Source of the DNA: Coemansia sp. RSA 922
Taxonomy: Eukaryota > Kickxellomycota > Kickxellomycetes > Kickxellales > Kickxellaceae
Direction of reading: 5' to 3'
Length of the DNA stretch: 41,220 bases
NCBI GenBank assembly: GCA_027577415.1
Contig: JANBQS010000069.1
Coordinates: 1-41,220, forward strand
A program made the translations under genes and the position numbers. Positions 1 to 9,300 of the stretch are shown in pieces (position 1 is the first letter of the stretch; every line of letters begins with the position of its first letter). The notes below the pieces were generated by a model. That model was not told the DNA's origin. It saw only the letters and a program-made list of their open reading frames with translations, and did no database searches.

Positions 1-200
1 TTAATGAATAGAGAAGAAAGACACGATGCCTTGACAATGCCAGTAGCATGAAGAAGGACCCACGTCACGAGAATGGTACTGCATTCTCACGCCCAGAGGT
101 CCAGAGAAACATAGCAACCTCCCTTCCCCCCAGATTATCTCAGAATATAAAGAAACAAAATGCGTATATGAAATAAAATAGATCAAAAAAAGGAGACCAC
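1..200. other. Left edge, 3' flank of the Tem1/Spg1 gene
   Basis: No coding sequence can be supported here. A 61-codon open frame on the minus strand has no recognisable motif. The stretch probably holds the 3' UTR of the GTPase gene and the flank of whatever lies outside the window. Confidence 0.4.
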
Positions 201-948
201 TCAGACGTTTTTAAACTCAAGAATAGGCTCACCAAACTGCGAGATTTCGTCAAAATTAGGTCGGAGGTCAAAGGTCTTGCTAAGAGCAATTTTGAATATC
301 CTCTGCACATTGATGCTCCTCAACGACGAACAAAACACCAAAGACGCGTGCATAGCCCTAGCAATAACTCGTGCCCGTTTCGTAATAACTATCTGCTCCT
401 CCTTTGACGTAAACTCCTCATCCGCAAACTGGTCATACTTTGTCCCCACCAAAATAGGCACCGCCGTACTATTAAACGCCCGCGCCTGCCGATACCACTG
501 CTCAATTGAATTTAGCGTCCGACGCTGCGTCAAATCAAACAGAAACAATATTGCCGCCGATTCCGAACACACCAGGGGCAACATGTTCAGAAACTCTCGC
601 TCGCCGCCCAAGTCCCAGATACTAAATCGCACCCGAGTGTTACGCAGGTGTATCGACTTTTCCAAATAATTTACTCCCAATGTTTGCACAATGTTCGGGT
701 CATACTCACCGAATACGTATCGCACCATTAGTGTTGTCTTTCCTATCTGTGCATCCCCCAGCATCCCGACCTTTAGAACGATTCTACACATGTTTCCCGG
801 AACAATAAGCAATTAGCTGTGATCATTGACACTTCCAAAAAGGAGTAGGGGGAGGGTAGAAGCCTCACGAGACCCAGTGCATATGCGCACTATTCACTTA
901 CTCATCCTCGGAGCCGGTATCGTCCTCGCGCTTTTCCTCAGAAGACAT
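201..948 (-). CDS. TEM1: Tem1/Spg1-type septation GTPase, two exons
   Basis: Ras-like GTPase that starts the mitotic-exit/septation-initiation network at the spindle pole body. The protein has the P-loop GDAQIGKT, switch II WDLGGEREF and the family's TKYD in place of NKxD, followed by the Tem1/Spg1 block MLPLVCSESAAILFLFDLT. The open frame alone would begin at an artificial ATG. A better model has exon 1 at 948..902 (ATG, a short acidic Ser/Glu/Asp leader), a GTAAGT donor at 901, a TAG acceptor ending at 784, and exon 2 at 783..201. The phase-2 join gives Glu followed directly by IVLKVGMLGD, as in Spg1. The model gives 209 aa, normal for the family. It lies downstream of INO80 on the same strand, with separate promoters likely. 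Family assignment is very firm; the splice model is inferred but in frame. Confidence 0.93.
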
Positions 949-1372
949 ACGTGCCCGTAGTCCCAAACAGCGAATAGTTCAAGAGTAGAAAAGAAAAGTG
1001 AAAGAGTGACTGAATGCGAGAGAGATGTGTAGATGTGTGTTTGGATTGCGCGTAAAGACTGCTGCTATTTTGTGACTCTTCCTCCTCGGTGAAAGGCGAA
1101 ATCCGACGTGCGCAATTCCGCTCCACACTACGGGTACGTTAAATGCCCAGCCAAGTCCAGCTGTATAGCTTCGGTAAAAACAAAATTTACAGAAAAATAC
1201 AAAAAAAAAAAAAACAAACAGAGGGAAGGAAAAGGGGCGCAAAGCTCACCACACTCAATCACAGGCGAGGAGTAGGAAATCAAAGGAAATTGGACATCAT
1301 CACTTCTATCCCACTTTATAAAATTTTAATACTAGCTAAGAGACTCGCGTCAATTATGTAAAAATAAATAAT
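949..1372. other. Intergenic: Tem1 promoter and INO80 3' flank
   Basis: This 424 bp gap has no supportable ORF. It contains an A-run near 1201-1213 and A+T-rich sequence just after the INO80 stop. It should hold the Tem1 promoter and 5' UTR and the INO80 3' UTR. I see no repeat or RNA gene. Confidence 0.4.
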
Positions 1373-4300
1373 CTAGATATTTGTAGTAGGGGCTGCTGGT
1401 TCAGTCGCTGGGGAATCCACAGGTATCTCGTCAACTCGAGGCCGCTTAGTGCTATTCGGGTCAGGAGTGTCAGGCCTCGGCGACGGTGCCACACTGCCAT
1501 CGTCCTTTCCTGGCTTAGTCTTTGGCTTGCGCTTCTGCGGCACCACTCCACCTCCACGCTTGCCGCCACGTCCACTGGATCCATTAGCAGCACTGCTGCT
1601 GCCGCCGCCACGACCTCTGGACGACTTTTGTCTGGTCGCCTGCTCTATTGCCAAGCGTTCTTTGTTTCGAATCTGAGTCGTGATTCCAGCGTCGATAGCC
1701 ATCTGCGCCGCAAAACTCGGCTCAGGACGATACATTTCAATCCGGGGTTGCGGCAGCAATACCACAGAGTCGGCATCTTCAGACAGAGCCTCCCACACAG
1801 CCGCACTGATGCCAGGATACGCACCAACACAGTGGCCATATATGCGGTTAGAAGTCTCCTGAGCCGATCTGGCCATACACAGGCGTTCGCTTTGCGCAGT
1901 GCTCTCGTCGTCCAGGGGCTTGCCGAGCAGCAAAGATACAATCTCCTTCGAGCTCGGCTCAAAGTTTGACGAAAAGCCCTCCGCCATAACCTCGCTGCCC
2001 TCCTCGCCCTCACCGTGCGAGTCACCGCCAGCAATGACGATCCGATGGATCTCGTTCTTCTGCTGGGCGCGCTGCAATATCCGTTCTTCCACGGTACCAC
2101 GAGTAATAAGCCGATAAACAACGACCTGCTTAGTCTGACCCAGCCGATGCGCACGATCCATAGCCTGGCTATCCACAGTAGGGTTCCAGTCGCTCTCAAA
2201 AAAGATAACCGTGTCAGCCGCCGTCAAATTGATACCCAGACCACCAGCCCTAGTACTCAGCAAGAATATGAAGATATCGTCGCGCGTCTGCCAGTCCATG
2301 ACCATATCACGGCGATCCGAGATCTTTGACGCTCCGTCCAACCGCAAGTATGTGTACTTGCGATACGTCAGGTACTCCTCAAACAGGTCAATTGTCTTGG
2401 TCATCTGGAAGTACAAAAGGACGCGGTGGCCCTCTTGCTTGAGCTTGATGAGCAACCGGTCTAGCGCCGCCATTTTGCCCGAGTACCTGATGAGCTTGTC
2501 GACAGAGGGCATCCAGATGTCAGACATACCCTGAGCGCGGAACGGCTTCGTCCAGTCCTCTGCCGCCACGCGACCACACGACAGCCGAGAGGCCAGCGGG
2601 TGCTCCAACAACGCTTGCCGATTCTCCCAGGCAGCCGACCGGTCGCTAATAACCAAGTCGGCGGGTGGCGACACGGCCGGCGGCTTGAATGCAGGCGCAA
2701 TGGCACTCATATACGAGTGCGCAAACTCGTTCAGCGTCAGCCGTGCCAAGCCCGCTAGATTGCTAGACACGCGAAGGTTGGCCTCAGCCATCACGTTGGA
2801 CAGCGCATGCAGTACCGATCCAGGCTGAGCAAGCTCCCGCGCGTTACCGCTATTCTCCTCGCGCGACATTAGTAGATGCTGGTGGAACCCATCCACACGG
2901 TCCGACTCCTCGCTAAGCAAGTCCAAGCGCTCAGTCAACGAGCCCTTAAACGCGCCAATAGCACTTCCAGCCGATGGTGTGCACAGGCGCAGCAAAGAAA
3001 ACAGTCCGTCAGATTCTTCACTGGAGTAGTTCTCGCCAGTCCACAGCGATAGGCGATCGAGCACGTTGCGGCGCTGAGTGGGCATGTGGGGCAGTTCCAG
3101 CGACTCGCGGTACACGAGCTTAGGCATGTCATAGGCGACGAGACTGCGAGTGGCATAGCTGCAAGCCAAGTCATCGCCCTCACGAGCCAACGAGCCAGTC
3201 ACCGGATAAGTGGCGAGTACATAGGGGCTATCGACTTCGGCACGCTCAAACAGCTCCGGGTGGCTACACACCTTGCGGAACTGCATAACGAGGTTCATCA
3301 GGTTCTCATCCGGCTCATCCTTATTCGAAGAGCTACCACCGTTTTGTACGCGGTCAAGAAGATCAGTCACGGAAATCTTGCTCATCAGTCCGCGGTACAT
3401 GGCCTTTTGGCGCTGAGTCAGATCGCAGGACACCAAGTGCTCAATCTTCTCGCCGAGCTCGTGCTGCACATGACGCTTGTTACGCCGCAGCATAAAGGGC
3501 TTGAGAATGACGTGCAGGCGCTGTAGCTGGTGTTGGTTGAGGTTCGAGCGGTTTTCGGCGTGGGCCTCAATGTCGCGCGAGAACCATTCGCTAAACTCTT
3601 CATGCGAGTCGAAGAGCATAGGCATGATAAAGTGCAGCAGCGCCCACAGCTCTTGCATGCTGTTCTGGATAGGCGTACCCGTCAGCAGCAAGCGATTGCG
3701 GCAATGGAAGCCCAGCAGGGTCTTCCACCGCGCCGACGACGAGCTCTTGATAGCCTGGGCCTCGTCCAGCACCATGTACTGCCAGTTGACGCGGTTCAAA
3801 TAGGCCTCGTCCTGCACAACCAACTGGTAGGACGTCACCAGCACGTGGAAATCCGAATCCCGCCTAGACAGGCTGCTGGGATTCCACAACGACTTGCGCA
3901 GAACCTTGCGGTCCTTTGGCGTGCCCCAGTAGGGCAAGACTTTGAACTCTGGTACAAAGCGCGTCAGCTCCTGCTGCCAGTTATGCAGCGTCGACGCCGG
4001 GGCAACCACCATAAATGGCCCCCAGATATTGTGCGTCTCCGCCAAGTACGCGAGCAACGAGATGGACTGCACAGTCTTGCCCAGACCCATCTCGTCAGCC
4101 AAGATGCCGTTGATGCCTTGCTCGTACAGGTGCGCTAGCCAGGTTAGACCCTTGAGCTGGTACTCCTTGAGCTGGCACATAAGCATGCGCGGCTGGGGAA
4201 TATCGGCTCCGGCCATATTCTCGGGGTCCTGGAAGTTCATAGAGTCTAGAACCTCAGCGACATTGGCATCGTGGGGCGCATCGCCATTAGTAGCTAGCTC

Positions 4301-7300
4301 GGAGGCGTGCTTGTCGCGCTGGCGACGCTGGGTCTCATCAAAGTCGCGAGTAAGCGCTTGTTGCTGAGCGAGGGCGTTCTTTGCGCTCTGGCGGGCATGA
4401 GCCACGAGCGCAGCCTCGTCGTCGTCGTCAAAGTCGATAGCACCAAGCCCCGCAGCTTCCTTTGCCGCAGCATCGACAATCTTGTCGCCAACAAAGGTGC
4501 TGTACAGCTCAGTTTGGGTGATAAGGAAATTGAGCTTGCGAGCTTGGCGGCGGGACTCGCGTGCGTCTTCCTCCTGTTTCAACCGCTCCGCAGCCTCCTT
4601 TTCAGCGCGCTTTCTCAAGTCGCGCTCTTCCTTCTCGTGGCGCTTCCAGAAGCCCAGCATCTCGCGCAGGCTACGACGCGTGCGCGCAATAAGCTCCTTG
4701 GGCGGGCGCACTACAATCATTGGCTTCATGGCGTTGAGCTGCGCAGTGCGAGGCGCTGGAGGACCTAGGACCCGACGTGACTCACGCTTGCATAGCTCCA
4801 CGACCTTTTGCATGTTGGCATTGCGCACTTGCACGTTGGCTTGCATGTGGAGGAATGCGAGAGGCACATGCTCCACCGCTAACTGCGTCCACAGCGATGG
4901 TGAGTATGAGGATCCATTTTGAGCCAGAGCGCCCTCCTCAGCCAACAGCGCAAGTGGCTCGCTGTCGTCCGACTCGGGTGTGGCGCCCTCCCTTGCATAC
5001 TGATGACCGTAGCCCATGACAGGCGATATTTCTCGCGACGGCGGTGAAAAGTAGCCCATGGGCGGCGGCTGCCTCTGGATGTCGTAGTCGCTAGCTGCGC
5101 CAACGTTCTCAAAGTAGCCGCGCAGGTATGGCCCGTAGCGCTGCACTACGTGCTCGTGCATGCGCTGGGACTTGCGGCGCTCCTGCTCTTCATATTTGGC
5201 CACAGCGCGGTCAGTGCGCTGCTTGACGTGGTGTATGTACGCCTGCACATGCTCGTCGACACTATAGTCCTCCTCCGCTGCAGCTGTGTCGGGTGCTGCG
5301 CCGCTGCTAGGCACTGCCACATCATGGTCGCCCGAGGAGTCGCGCGGGAACCCACCACCGTTGCTGTTGAGGCTGGCGGTGCTAAGCTCTAGCGGCGCGT
5401 CATCCTCGTCGTCGTCATCGTCAGACACATATTCGCGGCTCAGCTCAATCTTTTTGGACGCACGAGCGCGACGCGCTGGTCGCCGCTTGTCGCCATTGCC
5501 AGCCTCCTCGGCATTAAACTCGCCAGCAAACTTGCGACGCCTGGCAGGGCGGTTTGCAGTCGCACCAGCACCAGCCGTGCGCCTCTTCTTGGGCAGCGCA
5601 ATGACCGGCGTCGTCTCCACCGTCCCCGGTCTGGGCCGGATCGCCCGGTTTGGCCGCGCAGCCAGCGGCCGGCTGTCGTCCTCAGACTCTGACGCTTCAG
5701 CCTTGCTTCTACCAGGACCCGGAAGCGCATGCCCAGCGTGATCTGCCTCGTTGTCGTCGTCGCTCACCACAATAACGGGTTCATGCGCCATAGTCTGCTG
5801 AGGATACCCTGAGTGCTGCCTGCTGTGCGTGTATCCGTTGTCAATGCCCTCGTCACGGTACGCGCCAACTTCACCACCAACCAGCTGCGAGATTGACATC
5901 ACAGCGTGCGATTCAGGGTACCCGCCACCCGACCCTTCCTCGTAGACATGACCATAGCGCCCTGGAGGCGTGTCGTAGTTCCTGTGCCGATGCCGGTCAA
6001 ACGAAACCTCATGCGCTGCTGGCGAATCGGCTAGCAGCGACTTTATGCCAATTCCAGCCAATCGATGCGTACGCCCATGTGCCTCTGACTCGTCGGGGTA
6101 CGCTGACTCGTAGCCCGCGGTATCACGTCGGAACACCTGCATATGGGAGCCCTGAGATGGTGAGCGGTAGTCCGTCCCAGCCGTGTAAGTCGCAGGTACT
6201 GGCGATCTCTGGTGATAATGCGTCTGCGCCGCCTCAGCACTGCCCCCTTGCTCATACGCGTAGCCTGGCGTCTCACTGGTGCCATACCTGTACGTCTGGG
6301 ACTTTGACTGCTGCCGACTCAAGTGCGTGTCAAGGTTGTACGCGTGGTCATGAGCACGTCCACCAGTTTGCTCATACGCGTCTGAACGACCCTGGCTCCG
6401 GTACGCAGTCGCCTCAGCTGCAGTGGCACGCTGAGGGTCAGCGTCGCGGGAGCCAACGCGCTCAGCGTGTGCGGCATAGTCATACTGCGGAGTAGCAGTC
6501 TGCGACGAGTACTTGTGTCGGCCTTGCTGCTGCTGCTGCACTTGAGCGCTCGGCGACCGCAGGGAGTCAGATCGATCGGCAGCAACTTGCTGGTAGTCGT
6601 ACTGCTGCTGATGCTGCTGATAGCGGTGGTGTCTATCATAGTACGCCGCATCAGTTGCGCCAGCAGAGTGTTGAACGTACCCACTAGCTGCGGCGGGATC
6701 TTGTGCGTACCCTGGCTGGTCCGCATACGCATACTGGCGTGAGTAATACTCATCATGTGCTGCCGTTGGATGGTGCTGGTCGTGGTACTGGTACCGGCGG
6801 ACATCGGTACCCGCATACTGCGCTTGATCATATGCTGACTGGTCATACTCGTACTCGTACGATACTGGCTGTCTCGACCGATGACTATGAGATGCCCCCT
6901 GTTGCTGCGCAGGCATCCCGTAGTTATACTCTTGCCGCGTATATCCATCGCGGTAGTCAGCATACTCCGCCCGCCCAGTGTGCCCGTCATAGGAATGGTG
7001 CTGCCCTGCTGTGGCGTACTGGTACTGGTAGTGTTGATCAGACGGCGCGTACTCGCCACCACCAGCCTCGGGCCGAGTTGGGTAGTCGTAGGCGGCATCG
7101 TACCGTGAGTATTCAGCCCCACGGGCTGAGCCCTGATGCGTGCCTGCGGCCTGGTAAGCAGGGTCACCTGCATGGTACGCTGCTGACGTAGCATACGGGT
7201 CTTCTTGCTCTGCCGCGTCTGCTGCTGGATCCTCTGCGTTTGCTCCACCAGACCTACCGCCTCGCGGGGACAAGAGGCTGTTTACGTTATGCGGATTTGG

Positions 7301-7321
7301 CTTTGAATGGTCGTACGCCAT
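1373..7321 (-). CDS. INO80: INO80 chromatin-remodelling ATPase
   Basis: Catalytic Snf2-family subunit of the INO80 nucleosome-sliding/H2A.Z-editing complex in the nucleus. The single open frame is 1982 aa, longer than the roughly 1500 aa common in the family. The first 500 or so residues are Tyr/Gln/His/Ala-rich low complexity, followed by acidic and basic tracts. A DBINO-type region (LNFLITQTELYSTFVGDK) lies near residue 935. Motif I DEMGLGKT is near 1077, DEAQ near 1187 and LTGTPIQNS near 1215. A long INO80-type insertion separates the two lobes, and motif VI DRAHRLGQT is near 1724. The C-terminus is Gly/Arg- and Pro-rich. The start is the ATG at 7321; no in-frame intron is needed. Several long open frames on the other strand and in other frames here are shadows. 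Confidence 0.97.
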   Translation of the reverse strand: MAYDHSKPNPHNVNSLLSPRGGRSGGANAEDPAADAAEQEDPYATSAAYHAGDPAYQAAGTHQGSARGAEYSRYDAAYDYPTRPEAGGGEYAPSDQHYQYQYATAGQHHSYDGHTGRAEYADYRDGYTRQEYNYGMPAQQQGASHSHRSRQPVSYEYEYDQSAYDQAQYAGTDVRRYQYHDQHHPTAAHDEYYSRQYAYADQPGYAQDPAAASGYVQHSAGATDAAYYDRHHRYQQHQQQYDYQQVAADRSDSLRSPSAQVQQQQQGRHKYSSQTATPQYDYAAHAERVGSRDADPQRATAAEATAYRSQGRSDAYEQTGGRAHDHAYNLDTHLSRQQSKSQTYRYGTSETPGYAYEQGGSAEAAQTHYHQRSPVPATYTAGTDYRSPSQGSHMQVFRRDTAGYESAYPDESEAHGRTHRLAGIGIKSLLADSPAAHEVSFDRHRHRNYDTPPGRYGHVYEEGSGGGYPESHAVMSISQLVGGEVGAYRDEGIDNGYTHSRQHSGYPQQTMAHEPVIVVSDDDNEADHAGHALPGPGRSKAEASESEDDSRPLAARPNRAIRPRPGTVETTPVIALPKKRRTAGAGATANRPARRRKFAGEFNAEEAGNGDKRRPARRARASKKIELSREYVSDDDDDEDDAPLELSTASLNSNGGGFPRDSSGDHDVAVPSSGAAPDTAAAEEDYSVDEHVQAYIHHVKQRTDRAVAKYEEQERRKSQRMHEHVVQRYGPYLRGYFENVGAASDYDIQRQPPPMGYFSPPSREISPVMGYGHQYAREGATPESDDSEPLALLAEEGALAQNGSSYSPSLWTQLAVEHVPLAFLHMQANVQVRNANMQKVVELCKRESRRVLGPPAPRTAQLNAMKPMIVVRPPKELIARTRRSLREMLGFWKRHEKEERDLRKRAEKEAAERLKQEEDARESRRQARKLNFLITQTELYSTFVGDKIVDAAAKEAAGLGAIDFDDDDEAALVAHARQSAKNALAQQQALTRDFDETQRRQRDKHASELATNGDAPHDANVAEVLDSMNFQDPENMAGADIPQPRMLMCQLKEYQLKGLTWLAHLYEQGINGILADEMGLGKTVQSISLLAYLAETHNIWGPFMVVAPASTLHNWQQELTRFVPEFKVLPYWGTPKDRKVLRKSLWNPSSLSRRDSDFHVLVTSYQLVVQDEAYLNRVNWQYMVLDEAQAIKSSSSARWKTLLGFHCRNRLLLTGTPIQNSMQELWALLHFIMPMLFDSHEEFSEWFSRDIEAHAENRSNLNQHQLQRLHVILKPFMLRRNKRHVQHELGEKIEHLVSCDLTQRQKAMYRGLMSKISVTDLLDRVQNGGSSSNKDEPDENLMNLVMQFRKVCSHPELFERAEVDSPYVLATYPVTGSLAREGDDLACSYATRSLVAYDMPKLVYRESLELPHMPTQRRNVLDRLSLWTGENYSSEESDGLFSLLRLCTPSAGSAIGAFKGSLTERLDLLSEESDRVDGFHQHLLMSREENSGNARELAQPGSVLHALSNVMAEANLRVSSNLAGLARLTLNEFAHSYMSAIAPAFKPPAVSPPADLVISDRSAAWENRQALLEHPLASRLSCGRVAAEDWTKPFRAQGMSDIWMPSVDKLIRYSGKMAALDRLLIKLKQEGHRVLLYFQMTKTIDLFEEYLTYRKYTYLRLDGASKISDRRDMVMDWQTRDDIFIFLLSTRAGGLGINLTAADTVIFFESDWNPTVDSQAMDRAHRLGQTKQVVVYRLITRGTVEERILQRAQQKNEIHRIVIAGGDSHGEGEEGSEVMAEGFSSNFEPSSKEIVSLLLGKPLDDESTAQSERLCMARSAQETSNRIYGHCVGAYPGISAAVWEALSEDADSVVLLPQPRIEMYRPEPSFAAQMAIDAGITTQIRNKERLAIEQATRQKSSRGRGGGSSSAANGSSGRGGKRGGGVVPQKRKPKTKPGKDDGSVAPSPRPDTPDPNSTKRPRVDEIPVDSPATEPAAPTTNI

Positions 7322-8199
7322 GTTCGCAACCTAAAAAAAGAACCAGCCCGCGTCTAATTAAGCAAAAATAAAAATAAAAAATATAATAGCGTGAGGATTT
7401 AGTCGGGCAATAGAAAAAGGGAAAAAGAAAGAAAGGAAGGAATTGGATGGGATTGATTTCCGGTTGTCCTTTTAATACACTTGGGACTTGTTCGGCCTCC
7501 CCCATCTTTTTGTTTTTGTACGCGCGCCATCTCTTTTAAAGCGCATATGACGCGGAGCAACGGCATAATTTTTCCTAGTCGCTTGTCTTTCAACTAGCTT
7601 GACATTTCCCTGACAAATGCCATGTGAAATTGAAGTAAACACTGTGTGCGTGACTTACCTATACTCCTGGTTAAGGAAGATATATATAAAATACGAACTC
7701 GTACAAGTGTAATAGATAGACCACTCGTCGAAAATACAGCTGCTGAGATTCAGCTTGAATTTCGAAAGAGGGGTTTAAGAAATGCACACAAGTTCCAGGA
7801 ACAGAGCCAGAAAAAAAAGTGGAGAAAAGAAAATAGAAAAAAAAATAAAAGAGAAGGGGAGTTGGCGAGCGGAGAAAAAAAGAAGAAAGAAAAGGCGAGG
7901 GAGGAATGCGAGCGAGCTGAGCAATGGTTAGGAGCCTCCCTCAGCCTCAACTGGGACTGGTTTGGCGAGAGAGAGGGAAGGATTTCCTAACATATAGCCG
8001 CCCGGGTCATATGCGGGTTGGAGAGAGAGGGTACGTACACCCCCCTTAACACTCCAAAAAAAAAAAAAAAAAAACATGAATCGGCACCAAGTTGCATGGG
8101 AACATCTCCTCCCAACCGACCATGCACACGACGAAAAAAATAAAACAAAATGAGATTGTACTTTGATAACAAAAAGCAAAAATAGCGTCCTGAAACCAT
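7322..8199. other. Long intergenic region upstream of INO80
   Basis: This 878 bp gap lies between the INO80 start and the RPF1 stop. It contains a purine-rich stretch (about 7790-7925, mostly A/G on the plus strand), an A-run at about 8057-8074 and several T/A-rich blocks. Short open frames here are low complexity and unsupported. It probably carries the INO80 promoter and 5' UTR and the RPF1 3' UTR. Confidence 0.4.
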
Positions 8200-9123
8200 T
8201 CACAGGAAAACCCTCCGGCGACTAGTCTCCAGATCAGCCTTATACATCCACTCGTACTCGCCGTTCGCCGGGTCATAAAGACCCTTTTGCAGCCATCTCA
8301 GCCTGAGCGTAAACCTAGGCCCAATTTCCTGCAAATCGACACGCTTTCCACTCCTAAACACGTACCGATGCCGCCGGAAAAAGATAAAATCACGCTGGTT
8401 ATGAAACGTCGCCACCTGCCGCCCCTGGAACTCTGGCACCTGGGGGAACAACGCGGCAAACATCCTGCCAATCGTATGGCCCAGCCGAGTGGTAAACTGG
8501 TTCAAAATAAGCTCTGGGTAATGAGAAGTAGCTCTGGCATGGCCCGAGATCTCCTTGCCGCCCTTGATTCTCGTCAACCTAAAGTGCGCCGTCGGACCCT
8601 CAGGCAGATGAATCAGCGTGACATGAGTCGGCTCCTTATGATCCTCGGTAACAACAATCAGATCCGTGTATTCGCGGTTCTTGCAAAAGCCAATAATCTT
8701 TTGCAGCTCGAATTTCTTGCCCCGCTTCACGTACTCCAAATTGGGAATAACCGATATCAGCTCCTTCACAAAACTAACAGTGGATTTGCCAGCATTCGGC
8801 GTAGTCGTGATCAGGACTTTGGGCGCCTGTCCGTTAAAGTACTGTGCAAACTCGTCCTCCTCCTCTTCCTTGGCCATTTCCTCGTCGCCATCGCCGATCA
8901 CTGCTTCGTCAAACTCTCGAGTGTTTTCTTGCGTCGCTGGAATGTTCTCGCGCAAACGAGCTTCACGCAGCTCCGGGTTCTTATCCTCCTCTTTCTTCTG
9001 GTCCTTCCGCTTCTGCCGCTTGGCTTTGGCCTTTTCCAGCTTTTGCTTGCCGTACACTTCCTCGCGCTTGGCCTTGTTCTTGATCTCAGACGTCGCCACC
9101 ATGGGCACCTTTCTCTCCGACAT
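8200..9123 (-). CDS. RPF1: Ribosome production factor 1 (Brix domain)
   Basis: Nucleolar assembly factor for the 60S subunit; in yeast Rpf1 acts in 27S pre-rRNA processing. The 307 aa protein has a lysine/glutamate-rich, probably coiled N-terminus (residues 10-75). A Brix domain follows from about residue 97, opening with PKVLITTTPNAGKST. Its internal hallmarks are LIHLPEGPTAHF, then the segment FTTRLGHTIGRMFAALFP and finally HNQRDFIFFRRHRY. It ends in GPRFTLRLRWLQKG, the RNA-binding signature of the Rpf1/Imp4 family. Length is close to yeast Rpf1 (295 aa). It is a single exon with its start at 9123. Confidence 0.96.
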   Translation of the reverse strand: MSERKVPMVATSEIKNKAKREEVYGKQKLEKAKAKRQKRKDQKKEEDKNPELREARLRENIPATQENTREFDEAVIGDGDEEMAKEEEEDEFAQYFNGQAPKVLITTTPNAGKSTVSFVKELISVIPNLEYVKRGKKFELQKIIGFCKNREYTDLIVVTEDHKEPTHVTLIHLPEGPTAHFRLTRIKGGKEISGHARATSHYPELILNQFTTRLGHTIGRMFAALFPQVPEFQGRQVATFHNQRDFIFFRRHRYVFRSGKRVDLQEIGPRFTLRLRWLQKGLYDPANGEYEWMYKADLETSRRRVFL

Positions 9124-9300
9124 TATTTATCAAGTGTGAATATAAGCAAAATGAAATGGATAAATAAGTTGGTCAATTTACGAAGAAAGACAAAAAAAAA
9201 AAGACGACACACAAAAAAGGCAGTGGACACAAAAAAAAAGCTATGATCAGGTTGAACAATCATCCTAGATCAAATCACGGGCTTTATGTAAGTACCGTTT

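Noticed and set aside
1..186. 61-codon minus-strand frame at the left edge
   Set aside because: No motif, probably 3' UTR of the GTPase gene.
6319..7248. 309-codon minus-strand frame rich in Thr, Arg, Ser and Met
   Set aside because: It overlaps the low-complexity N-terminal part of INO80 in another phase; a composition-driven shadow.
8287..9246. 319-codon plus-strand frame
   Set aside because: Antisense to RPF1, ends in a Lys-rich run from A-rich DNA, no domain.
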